A DNA stretch of 15,643 nucleotides from an uncultured Bacteroidota bacterium. GTDB lineage: Bacteria > Bacteroidota > Bacteroidia > NS11-12g > UBA955. The stretch is from positions 1-15,643 of the forward strand of contig CAJBKH010000353.1 of assembly GCA_903953615.1 (NCBI GenBank), written 5' to 3'. A model generated the notes under the pieces. The model did not search any database. It was given only the letters and a program-made list of their open reading frames with translations, and was not told the origin of the DNA. How positions within the stretch are numbered: position 1 is the stretch's first letter; each line of letters begins with the position of its first letter. Shown here one piece after another: positions 7,159-14,594 of the stretch. The translations under genes and the position numbers were made by a program.

Positions 7159-7914
7159 ATGATTAGCTTTATCCAACAGCTTCAACAACTGAAACAACAA
7201 AATAAAAAGGCCTTGGCGGTATTAATTGATCCCGACCAAACCATTCAAAGTGTTCGTCAAATTGCGCAGCTCTGCCAAAAACAACATGTTGATTTTATTT
7301 TTGTAGGTGGTAGCTTGGTTACCTCAGGTGTTTTATCCGAAGCCATTTCTACCATACAATCCAATTGCTCGCTGCCTGTTTTTATTTTTCCTGGCAACGA
7401 ATTCATGATCGATGAACAAGCGGATGGTATTTTATTTTTATCATTATTAAGTGGTCGCAATCCAGAATACCTTATCGGCAAGCAAGTAGTAGCCGCACCA
7501 CAATTGGCCGCTTCGAATTTAGAAGTAGTGCCAACCGCTTACTTATTAATCGATGGTGGCAAAGAAACCAGTGTCTCTTATATAAGTAATACCAAACCAA
7601 TCCCTGCGAACAAACCCGATATTGCAGTAGCGACAGCATTGGCTGGCAAACTCATGGGCATGCAATGTATTTATATGGATGCAGGTAGTGGGGCCGACCA
7701 TTCGATTAGCGAAGCCATGGTAAGTAAAGTGCAGAATACAGTTCAATTGCCTTTAATTATAGGTGGTGGTATCCGTTCGGCACAAACAGCATTGAATCTT
7801 TACCGCGCTGGTGCTGATGTGTTGGTGATTGGCAATGGCGTAGAAGAAAGTCATTCGCTAATTGAAACCATCAGTACAGTGAAAAGTACTTTGACGATTG
7901 GTGTAGAAGTGTAA
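7159..7914 (+). CDS. Geranylgeranylglyceryl-phosphate synthase family protein (GGGPS/PcrB)
   Basis: This TIM-barrel prenyltransferase is expected to join sn-glycerol-1-phosphate to a long polyprenyl diphosphate, forming the first ether bond of an archaeal-type lipid. The 251-residue product has the family pattern in order: VLIDPD with Mg-binding D24, GGSLVTSG at 50-57, DGILFLSLLSGRNPEYLI at 89-106, the strand ending IDGG (131-134), YMDAGSGA at 172-179, IIGGGIRS at 200-207 for phosphate binding, and VIGNGVE near 223-229. The length and the Bacteroidota context fit group II enzymes, several of which have shown GGGPS activity. The following secreted-protein gene begins 73 bp later, with weak dyads between. 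No glycerol-1-phosphate dehydrogenase or second prenyltransferase is seen in the window, so the end product in this organism is unclear. Confidence 0.93.
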   Translation: MISFIQQLQQLKQQNKKALAVLIDPDQTIQSVRQIAQLCQKQHVDFIFVGGSLVTSGVLSEAISTIQSNCSLPVFIFPGNEFMIDEQADGILFLSLLSGRNPEYLIGKQVVAAPQLAASNLEVVPTAYLLIDGGKETSVSYISNTKPIPANKPDIAVATALAGKLMGMQCIYMDAGSGADHSISEAMVSKVQNTVQLPLIIGGGIRSAQTALNLYRAGADVLVIGNGVEESHSLIETISTVKSTLTIGVEV

Positions 7915-7942
7915 AATAGTTGAACTATTTGTCACAATGTGA
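7914..7942. other. Two short dyads after the GGGPS gene
   Basis: AAATAGTT-G-AACTATTT (7914-7930) begins in the stop codon and is followed by TCAC-AAT-GTGA (7932-7942). Both are weak and lack a T-run, so they are not convincing intrinsic terminators. They may be a protein-binding site or chance. Confidence 0.2.
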
Positions 7943-7987
7943 TCGAAGTATGCGTCTAAGGATAAATAACTAATTGTTTATAATAAT

Positions 7988-8875
7988 ATGAAATCAAAAA
8001 TTACACTCCTTGTTTTCTGCTTTGTTATTTCTTTTAAGCTGTTTAGTCAAACCACTTTGCCCAATGGCATGGTATATTATTTTCTCAACTACCAAGACGA
8101 TGCCGGCATTCGTTATTATTCAAGCACCACCGATACTGTGCATTTGGATTCAACTGTTAATGGCCATGTTTATTACCATCTTTCCGCCCATCCTTCCAAA
8201 CAAGTGATGCAGCACCACAATCAATTTTACTACCGAAACCATCCCGATTCTAACTTCAACCTGATCTATGATTTCAATTTGAAAGCAGGTGATAATATGA
8301 AAGGCAACGACTACATCTATTCTTTGCGAATAGACAGTGTTCAAAATGAGGTCATAGGCAATGACAGTTTTATTATTCAATATGCAACTGTAATAAAAGC
8401 AATCAGTATCTATCCAAAAAGCTTTCATTTTGTTAACCGCATTGGCAGTTTAGAGGCAGGCATAGACTATTGGGAACATTTCTTTTTTGAACACGGTCGC
8501 AATCTATTGGGCCTTTGCAATCAAAACGAGGCCTTGCAATGGCAGAATCAGCCTCCACTGAATTTCACAAAACGCGCAACATGCAATAGTATGGACAGTG
8601 TCCTGCGTACTCTTTCTGTTAAACCTATCAATAAAAATCCAAAAGTGTTGTTGTCTCCGAATCCAGTAAGCGACCAATTAAACATCGAAACTTTGCAAGC
8701 CAATGAACCACTCAACATCGCCATTTACAATGCGTTGGGCGCACTCGTTTATCAAACCAAATTCACAGATAAAAGGAATACTATTGATATGCATGGTTTT
8801 GAAAATGGTTTGTACATTGTAAAAATGACAATGGGGGACAATCAATTCTCCACTCACAAAATCATTAAGCAATAG
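7988..8875 (+). CDS. Secreted protein of unknown function with T9SS type A sorting domain
   Basis: The 295-residue product begins with a signal peptide (MKSKITLLVFCFVISFKLFS, cleavage before Q21). Residues about 21-215 are an unrecognised extracellular domain, rich in Tyr, Asn and His. It contains two cysteines, C177 in GLCNQNEALQW and C199 in RATCNS, spaced as often seen for a disulfide near the end of such Bacteroidota domains. Residues about 220-295 are a T9SS type A sorting domain: LLSPNPVSDQLNIE, IYNALGALVYQT, NGLYIVKM and terminal HKIIKQ. The protein is therefore expected to cross the outer membrane by T9SS and be processed or surface-anchored. The final HKIIKQ is identical to that of the repeat protein encoded next, from which a 125-bp gap with its own candidate promoter separates it. 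Confidence 0.85.
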   Translation: MKSKITLLVFCFVISFKLFSQTTLPNGMVYYFLNYQDDAGIRYYSSTTDTVHLDSTVNGHVYYHLSAHPSKQVMQHHNQFYYRNHPDSNFNLIYDFNLKAGDNMKGNDYIYSLRIDSVQNEVIGNDSFIIQYATVIKAISIYPKSFHFVNRIGSLEAGIDYWEHFFFEHGRNLLGLCNQNEALQWQNQPPLNFTKRATCNSMDSVLRTLSVKPINKNPKVLLSPNPVSDQLNIETLQANEPLNIAIYNALGALVYQTKFTDKRNTIDMHGFENGLYIVKMTMGDNQFSTHKIIKQ

Positions 8876-8925
8876 CAAAATTTAATTAATCTTAAATGCC
8901 TATTTAAAGATTACTTAAAATGCAC

Positions 8926-8933
8926 TATGTTTG
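8926..8933 (+). promoter_or_regulatory. Putative -7 promoter element of the repeat-protein gene
   Basis: TATGTTTG matches TAnnTTTG, 67 nt before the ATG at 9001. No clear -33 TTTG is present upstream. The predicted leader contains the inverted repeat at 8960-8985. Confidence 0.35.
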
Positions 8934-8959
8934 AATACATTGTACAATAATTTGTTAAA

Positions 8960-8985
8960 GTTGAAGCCTCTAGAATTACTTCAAC
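8960..8985 (+). promoter_or_regulatory. Inverted repeat in the leader of the repeat-protein gene
   Basis: GTTGAAG (8960-8966) and CTTCAAC (8979-8985) can form a 7-bp stem around a 12-nt loop that itself holds TCTAGA. It ends 15 nt before the start codon, so as RNA it could affect ribosome access; as DNA it could be an operator. No T-run follows, so it is not a terminator. Confidence 0.35.
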
Positions 8986-9000
8986 GTCTAAACCAACACT

Positions 9001-10725
9001 ATGCTTAAAAATACCGCTGCCTTTTTTTGTTTCACATTCATCCTTGTGCTTGGACATGCTCAAAGTCTCCCTTTTCAATGGGGAAAGCAAATTGGAGGAG
9101 ATTCTTCAATTGCACACAAGCTAATAGATTTCAAAGTCGACCCTCAAGGGAACTCCTATGCACTGGGTTATTTTTCTGGAACAGTAGATTTTGATCCAGG
9201 GCCTTCTGTATATAATTTAACATCTAGCGGCAATTATGGGGCCTATATTTTAAAACTTAACGCTTCGGGAAATTTTGTTTGGGCCAAAGCCATTTCAAAT
9301 AGTGATAGAGTGATACCCAAATCACTTTCTATCGACAAATTAGGCAATGTATATTCATGTGGCTATTTCACTGTTATAACCGACTTTGATCCGGGCAATG
9401 GCAAATTGGAACTAACACCAACAAAAAACAATTCTGATGGATTCATCCTTAAACTTTCAGCATCGGGTAACTTTGTTTGGGCAAAACAACTCGGTGGCAC
9501 CTCCTACAATTCGCTCGAATCTATTGTTTGCGATGCTCAAGGTTATTTGTACTTAACAGGTTTTTTTGTAGGACAAACAGATTTTGATTTAGGACCGAGC
9601 AAATACTTAATTACCTCAAATGGATCCTATGATGCACTAATGTTGAAACTAAATAGTGATGGTAATTTTATTTGGGTTAAAACATTAGGAAGTAAAAAAG
9701 CCGATGGCAATAAATATATCTATATAGATAAATTGGGGTATTTATATACCTCGGGTATTTCATACGATACTTTAAATTTCGACCCTACTATTACTAACTT
9801 TACAATGAAACCAAAAGGTTCATTTGCCAATTACGTTGCAAAGTACGACACCGCAGGAAATTTCAAATGGGCCATCTCATTTGGCGACACGCTCTTAACT
9901 TATTATCCGAATTTAACAGTAGATCAGAATGAAAATCTTTTTTTAACTGGTGGTTTTTTTGGGAAGGTTGATTTTGACCCAGGCACTAGTATTTCGGAAC
10001 GAACAGGCAATGGCAACAATAATTTTTACCTCTTAAAACTAAATGCAAATGGAGAAATGGTATGGGTGAAAACTTTAGGTGGTTTTAATTCAGAATACAG
10101 CATGCGAGGCGATGCGACATTAACTGATGATACAGGCAATGTTTATTGTATCGGGAATTTTAACAAATATGTAGATTTTAATCCAGATGGCAACCCGCAA
10201 ATTAGAACAACGAGCACAATTAACCCCGACATTTTCATTCTTAAGTATGATATGTACGGCCGCTATTTATGGAGCAAACAGTTGATTGGAAGTGGAAGTG
10301 AAGATGCCATCAATTTTGGATTTGATAGCAAACAAAATCTATATTTAGGTGGTGAATTTAGTTCCAAAATAGATTGCGATCCAGATACAGGCACCACTCA
10401 GTTAACAGTCATCAAAAAAAATGTTACTGATATTTTTGTTATTAAGTTAGGTTCCAATAGTACCTCTATCAGTAACCTTGATAGATCAAACGAAAGCACT
10501 ATTTTTCCAAATCCTACAGCGGGAATTTTGAATATTAAAACTTCCAATACAATTCAAAAATACAATTTGCAAGTTTTCAATATGCTAGGAATTTTAATAG
10601 ATAGTAGAATTCTAACCAATCAAAACAACAGCATCGATATTTCAAATTACCCAAGTGGTATTTATGTGTTTAAATTAATTGGCGAAGACCACTCAATGCA
10701 CATCCACAAAATCATTAAACAGTAA
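9001..10725 (+). CDS. Secreted seven-repeat (propeller-type, SBBP-like) protein with T9SS type A sorting domain
   Basis: The 574-residue product has a signal peptide (hydrophobic AAFFCFTFILVLGHA, cleavage before Q21). Residues about 22-485 contain seven repeats of roughly 66 residues. Each starts with a core Trp (W27, W94, W160, W225, W290, W355, W424) in a pattern like GNFVWAKxLGG, continues with a strand such as DxxGNxYxTG, and ends with DFDPG or a variant (from D63, D127, D194, N259, D324, D392, D458). This resembles SBBP/beta-propeller repeats, and seven units suit a closed seven-bladed propeller. Repeats 4, 6 and 7 have degenerate acidic loops. Residues about 500-574 are the T9SS sorting domain (IFPNPTAGILNI, VFNMLGILIDS, SGIYVFKLIG, terminal HKIIKQ). 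A role in surface binding or adhesion is inference; no catalytic motif is evident. Confidence 0.88.
   Translation: MLKNTAAFFCFTFILVLGHAQSLPFQWGKQIGGDSSIAHKLIDFKVDPQGNSYALGYFSGTVDFDPGPSVYNLTSSGNYGAYILKLNASGNFVWAKAISNSDRVIPKSLSIDKLGNVYSCGYFTVITDFDPGNGKLELTPTKNNSDGFILKLSASGNFVWAKQLGGTSYNSLESIVCDAQGYLYLTGFFVGQTDFDLGPSKYLITSNGSYDALMLKLNSDGNFIWVKTLGSKKADGNKYIYIDKLGYLYTSGISYDTLNFDPTITNFTMKPKGSFANYVAKYDTAGNFKWAISFGDTLLTYYPNLTVDQNENLFLTGGFFGKVDFDPGTSISERTGNGNNNFYLLKLNANGEMVWVKTLGGFNSEYSMRGDATLTDDTGNVYCIGNFNKYVDFNPDGNPQIRTTSTINPDIFILKYDMYGRYLWSKQLIGSGSEDAINFGFDSKQNLYLGGEFSSKIDCDPDTGTTQLTVIKKNVTDIFVIKLGSNSTSISNLDRSNESTIFPNPTAGILNIKTSNTIQKYNLQVFNMLGILIDSRILTNQNNSIDISNYPSGIYVFKLIGEDHSMHIHKIIKQ
9079..10386 (+). 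repeat. Seven tandem ~66-codon repeats within the propeller-type protein
   Basis: The unit spans from the conserved Trp to the DFDPG-type loop. Distances between successive Trp residues are 67, 66, 65, 65, 65 and 69. DNA conservation is strongest around the segments encoding GNFVWAK (near 9271 and 9469) and DFDPG, but units have diverged substantially, so this is an old protein repeat rather than a recent duplication. Confidence 0.85.
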
Positions 10726-10726
10726 T

Positions 10727-10870
10727 TTGCACTTTAATAACTTTATTCTAATTGTAGCTATTCTCTGCATGGTGCAATTCATCAAGTTCCTTCGTAAGAA
10801 ACCTTACAGCAGAAAAAAAACGTATCAATTCAAAAAATCCAAATTCAGCGTCACCATTCAACGCTGTTAG
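10727..10870 (+). CDS. Possible small membrane protein ORF (doubtful)
   Basis: Just after the repeat-protein stop codon a TTG at 10727 opens a 47-codon frame ending with TAG at 10868-10870. An in-frame ATG lies at 10769. The translation has a hydrophobic stretch (NNFILIVAILCMVQFI) followed by a very basic tail (KFLRKKPYSRKKTYQFKKSK), like a single-pass small membrane protein. There is no ribosome-binding site, and AT-rich DNA readily yields Lys-rich frames, so this may be chance. Confidence 0.15.
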   Translation: MHFNNFILIVAILCMVQFIKFLRKKPYSRKKTYQFKKSKFSVTIQRC

Positions 10871-10882
10871 TTCAGAATCTTA

Positions 10883-10890
10883 TACATTTG
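10883..10890 (+). promoter_or_regulatory. Putative -7 promoter element of the panC operon
   Basis: TACATTTG matches TAnnTTTG, 63 nt before the TTG start of panC at 10954. A near-match TAATTTG at 10936-10942 is closer but one base short. No clear -33 element accompanies either. Confidence 0.35.
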
Positions 10891-10953
10891 GTATAATTAT
10901 ATAATTGGGTGAAAATTATGTTCAGGCAATTGATTTAATTTGCACCTTACATT

Positions 10954-11793
10954 TTGTTCATATTTAAAACACATACAGAATTATCGGAATGGTTGCGATT
11001 GCAGAAGTCGGAGAACCACAGCATCGGCTTTGTACCCACCATGGGCGCCTTGCACAGCGGTCATATTGCCTTGGTTAAAAAAGCCATTGAACAAAACGAC
11101 TTGGCCTTGGTCTCCATTTTTGTGAATCCCAAACAATTTAACAATGCCATCGATTTCGAAAAATATCCCATCACCACCAACGAAGACATTGCCTTTTTAG
11201 AATCGGTGGGTTGTCATGCGGTATACATCCCTGCAGTGGATGATATTTATCCAGAGGGTTTGGCCCATGTCGATTTAGATTTAGGCATGCTGAACGAAGT
11301 GCTAGAAGGTCCTAAACGTCCCGGTCATTTTGATGGGGTGGTACAAGTGGTGCACCGCTTTTTCAGCATTATACAACCCGATAAAGTGTATTTAGGTTTG
11401 AAAGATTTTCAACAATGCAAAGTGATTGAAGCTTTAACCAACACTTATTTTCCAAACATCCATTTGGAATTTTGTGCTACCGAAAGAGAGCTTACAGGCT
11501 TAGCAAAAAGTTCGCGCAACATGCGTTTGAGCGAAGCAGGCAAAGCCAGTGCCAGTCATATTTATCAAGCCTTGCAGCACATTGCACACCAATATAAAAA
11601 AGAAGACTTAAGCAGTGCCAAACGTGCAGCCATTCTCTATTTATCGAAACACCAGATAGAGGTGGAATATTTAGAGAGTGCCAATGCCGATACTTTAACG
11701 TTAACAAGTCAATGGCAAGAACCAACGCACAACGTTGTACTTTTGGCTGCCTATTTGGAGAACGTACGTCTCATCGATAACATTCAATTTTAA
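10954..11793 (+). CDS. panC: Pantothenate synthetase
   Basis: This cytoplasmic enzyme condenses pantoate and beta-alanine with ATP to form pantothenate, the precursor of coenzyme A. The 279-residue product matches the usual length. Visible motifs are PTMGALHSGH (28-37) with the ATP-binding H34 and H37, FVNPKQF (56-62), RPGHFDGV (122-129), YLGLKDFQQ (146-154) with K150 and D151, and GLAKSSRN (182-189) of the flexible KMSKS-like loop. The start is unusual: upstream the frame is closed by TAA at 10936, and no ATG lies near the conserved N-terminus (IFKTHTELSEWL). The TTG at 10954 is therefore the likely initiator, with ATT at 10951 as an alternative. It is followed 3 bp later by a LutB-like gene, implying one mRNA and coupled translation. 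The usual partners panB and panD are not in the window. Confidence 0.96.
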   Translation: MFIFKTHTELSEWLRLQKSENHSIGFVPTMGALHSGHIALVKKAIEQNDLALVSIFVNPKQFNNAIDFEKYPITTNEDIAFLESVGCHAVYIPAVDDIYPEGLAHVDLDLGMLNEVLEGPKRPGHFDGVVQVVHRFFSIIQPDKVYLGLKDFQQCKVIEALTNTYFPNIHLEFCATERELTGLAKSSRNMRLSEAGKASASHIYQALQHIAHQYKKEDLSSAKRAAILYLSKHQIEVEYLESANADTLTLTSQWQEPTHNVVLLAAYLENVRLIDNIQF

Positions 11794-11796
11794 CCC

Positions 11797-12816
11797 ATGG
11801 ATTTCTACGAACAACATCAACTTTATATTTCGCAATTGCATGCAACACTTGCCAAAATAAAGGACATTGGGTTGGCAAAAAAACGCTTGACCTACCTGCG
11901 TTGGAAAGTGGCCGAAAACCTCGATAAATTGTTGTTTGAATTCGAAACCAATGTTAAAAAAACCGATGCCAATATTCTGTGGGCCCCCGATGCCAACATG
12001 GCCATCGAGTACATGAACAAACATTTGCAACCTTTTTCGAATGTGCGTTTCTTACAACACAATGCGGTTAAAAAACTGGTTAACACTGGTAAAATACAAG
12101 TACCCACCATTCCCGAGCGGGCCGATGCCATAGTGGTAGGCGCTAAATTTACCTTAGCCAATACAGGCAATTTTTTCTGCGCCTTGCATTCTACCGAAGA
12201 GTATGATGCCATGCTTCAAGCCAAAAAAATAATTGTGATTGCTGGCATCGATAGTATGTTGGCATCGCAAGCCGATTTGGTATTGGCCAAACAATTGTAT
12301 GCCATATACGAAACAGGTTTGTTGAGTTATCCTGCCGAAATTATCAGTCGCCCAGGCAAACCCCGCGGCATACAAGCCGAAATTGTTTTGATATTGATTG
12401 ACGATGGCCGCAGTAAAATCATTGAGCATCCTGTGCACCGCCCTTTGTTTAGTTTGTTGAATTTCGATTTACCAGCCGTTTGCCCTATGCAAGCCTTGAG
12501 CTACGATCCAGACAATTGGCAGAAGGTAGATTCATTGACGTATTTTCTTTATCCATTCATTTCCGATATGCAGGCCTATGCTTCGCACTTCAAAAACAAT
12601 TACGGTTTTAGGCAATTGAATAACTACGTGCCTTACGATATCGACCTCAGCGACCATGTGATGGAAGCCCGCGCAGCTGTGCACAAACCCGATAAAATAA
12701 ACCCTTTGAGTGCCCTCTTAGATGCCGATAAATCGGGCCTTGTTTTGCACCCGAAAAAATTCCGTGACAAAGCGAAGTTCGACAAATATGCCGAGCACCA
12801 TTTCTTTGGTAAGTAG
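11797..12816 (+). CDS. LutB-like LUD-domain protein lacking the iron-sulfur ligands
   Basis: The 339-residue product resembles the LUD (lactate utilisation) domain of LutB. The N-terminus has an Arg/Lys-rich helix and a segment KVAENLDKLLFEFETNV (37-53) followed by ILWAPDANMAIEYM (60-73), matching LutB's pattern of a helix then a strand 'HWA-DA'. Then come ADAIVVGAKFTLANTGN (109-125), in the place of 'ADVGITGANFAVAETG', and LILIDDGRSKIIEHP (198-212), in the place of 'VLLDNGRSRI'. In LutB this leads into CxxCxxCxxxCP cluster ligands; here only V-C229-P230 remains and the rest reads LNFDLPA. The C-terminal 110 residues are unassigned. It starts 3 bp after panC, so the two are almost surely co-translated. 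There is no neighbouring lutA or lutC. The function is unknown; a direct role in lactate oxidation is unlikely without the clusters. Confidence 0.78.
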   Translation: MDFYEQHQLYISQLHATLAKIKDIGLAKKRLTYLRWKVAENLDKLLFEFETNVKKTDANILWAPDANMAIEYMNKHLQPFSNVRFLQHNAVKKLVNTGKIQVPTIPERADAIVVGAKFTLANTGNFFCALHSTEEYDAMLQAKKIIVIAGIDSMLASQADLVLAKQLYAIYETGLLSYPAEIISRPGKPRGIQAEIVLILIDDGRSKIIEHPVHRPLFSLLNFDLPAVCPMQALSYDPDNWQKVDSLTYFLYPFISDMQAYASHFKNNYGFRQLNNYVPYDIDLSDHVMEARAAVHKPDKINPLSALLDADKSGLVLHPKKFRDKAKFDKYAEHHFFGK

Positions 12817-12899
12817 CCCATTTGTCTACTTTATTATTAGGTGTGGATACAAGGTGTGCAATACTAAGCGTGTTTTTGCGTTCTTTGTAGAATCGTATT

Positions 12900-14570
12900 A
12901 TGCGTTACATAATCATTATAACCGTTGCCATTCTTTTTTCAAATTCCATCTTTGCTCAGAAGGATAAAGATTCATCAACAACTAGAAACGTAACCATCGA
13001 TCAAAAATACAAAGCCACCTTGATAGAGGCCAGTAAAATTGAATCGGTGCCTGTGATAGAAAAGCCATTGCCTACTCCACCGAACTACACTTATACCATT
13101 TTACCAAAACAATCGAAAACAGAAAAAATTGTCAATCCAATTCCCGCAGCCGATTTGTTCAAGAAAGAAGAAAATACATTTCCTACCAGTTTTGTGAAAT
13201 TGGGTTATGGCAATTTAAGAACACCACTCACAGAAATTTATTTAAACAATAAACAAAACAACCAATACAGTTATGGTATGCAATACCGCTTTTTGCAAAC
13301 CAATTCTAACCTCAATAAATCGTTTGCAGATTTTACCGACCATGCCCTCAAAGCATACATGGCCACTTACACCACTACTGGTGAATTTGGTTTAGAAGTA
13401 AATTACAAAAACAACCAATACAATTACTACGGCTATACCGATAGCATCAATTTAGATAGCAACAAAGGTTTGAAAAACAAAATGGCGCGCACCATCCAAA
13501 ATTTCGAAGCCAAGGCCTATTTCAACAGCACACCTAGCAAAGATTCTAAAGTAAAACACCGCAGTACTTTTAATTATTACAATTTTCAAATTGGCGGTGC
13601 CAAAGAGGCCGACTATGCTTTAAGCTCAAAAATTTATGGCAATATTGGCGACTTTAACGACATGGAGAATGGCGTACTAAGCGCTACCATTGGCCTCGAC
13701 TATACCACCTTGCAATTACCAGGCGAAAAGAGTCGCAACCGATTTTTCATACAATTAGATCCGCGTTACGATTTCAAATATGATGTGATGAATTTATCGG
13801 TAGGTTTTAATTCTACCATTTTATTTGATGGCAATGATAGCGCACAAGTAAAACCGAATCTCTATATCAAGGCGACTTATCCATTGATCGAAGGTGTTGC
13901 GAATTTATATGGTGGTATTGATGGTCGCTACCGCAAGCAGAGTTTAAAAGCCATTATACAAGCCAATCAATTTACTTCTTCATACAACCTCACCAACCAA
14001 TACGAAACCGTGAAAGTATTTGCAGGGATCAATGGTAAATTAGGCTCTAGCATGGATGCCTCTTTTGAAATTAATTATTCTGATGTGGCTGGCATGCCTA
14101 TGTTTATTAGCAAAAGAGATTCATTGAATTCATTTGGCATGGTAGTCGATAATTTAAGCATTCTTAAATTCAGTGCGGCCTTAAATTATAGCTTTAGCGA
14201 AAAAGCCCGCATTGGTTTAATTGGTAATTTCTATAATTACAATACCTCTAGTCAGCCTGAAGCTTGGCAATTGCCAACCATCGAAGGCAAGGTGAACATG
14301 AGCTTTAACATTAACAACAAAATATACCCTCACTTCGACATTGTGGCCATGAGCTTACAACCACAAAGAACAGGTGTATTGGAGAACAACTATAGCCGCA
14401 GTCAAATCAAAGCGTTCTATGATATTTCTACGGGTATCGATTTCCGTTTCCGCCCTAAATTATCGCTGTTTGTACAAGCCAATAATTTAATGAGCAGCCG
14501 CTACCAACGTTGGTACAACTACCCTGTTTATGGATTTAATATTTTAGGTGGACTCACCTTTATATTCTAA
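12900..14570 (+). CDS. Plug-less TonB-receptor-like outer-membrane beta-barrel protein
   Basis: The 556-residue product has a signal peptide (MRYIIIITVAILFSNSIFA, cleavage before Q20). A proline-rich, low-complexity N-terminal region follows (about 20-95, including EKPLPTPPNYTYT). From about residue 96 to the end are many alternating aromatic/polar strands (FVKLGYGN, YGMQYRFL, GLEVNYKNNQYNYYGY, RFFIQLDPRYDF, ADLF-free loops rich in Asn), typical of an outer-membrane barrel. The end, ANNLMSSRYQRWYNYPVYGFNILGGLTFIF, resembles in pattern the last strands of TonB-dependent receptors and finishes with the terminal Phe used for barrel assembly. The receptor plug domain and TonB box are not seen. 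It begins 83 bp after the LutB-like gene and ends 24 bp before murQ, so it probably shares an mRNA with murQ. Transport of a cell-wall sugar is a guess from context only. Confidence 0.8.
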   Translation: MRYIIIITVAILFSNSIFAQKDKDSSTTRNVTIDQKYKATLIEASKIESVPVIEKPLPTPPNYTYTILPKQSKTEKIVNPIPAADLFKKEENTFPTSFVKLGYGNLRTPLTEIYLNNKQNNQYSYGMQYRFLQTNSNLNKSFADFTDHALKAYMATYTTTGEFGLEVNYKNNQYNYYGYTDSINLDSNKGLKNKMARTIQNFEAKAYFNSTPSKDSKVKHRSTFNYYNFQIGGAKEADYALSSKIYGNIGDFNDMENGVLSATIGLDYTTLQLPGEKSRNRFFIQLDPRYDFKYDVMNLSVGFNSTILFDGNDSAQVKPNLYIKATYPLIEGVANLYGGIDGRYRKQSLKAIIQANQFTSSYNLTNQYETVKVFAGINGKLGSSMDASFEINYSDVAGMPMFISKRDSLNSFGMVVDNLSILKFSAALNYSFSEKARIGLIGNFYNYNTSSQPEAWQLPTIEGKVNMSFNINNKIYPHFDIVAMSLQPQRTGVLENNYSRSQIKAFYDISTGIDFRFRPKLSLFVQANNLMSSRYQRWYNYPVYGFNILGGLTFIF

Positions 14571-14594
14571 TTCGTAATATATTTATTTCAAAAA

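Noticed and set aside
10846..10866. Inverted repeat CAGCGT...ACGCTG after the repeat-protein gene
   Set aside because: It has a 6-bp stem with a 9-nt loop and no T-run on the plus strand; too weak to call a terminator.
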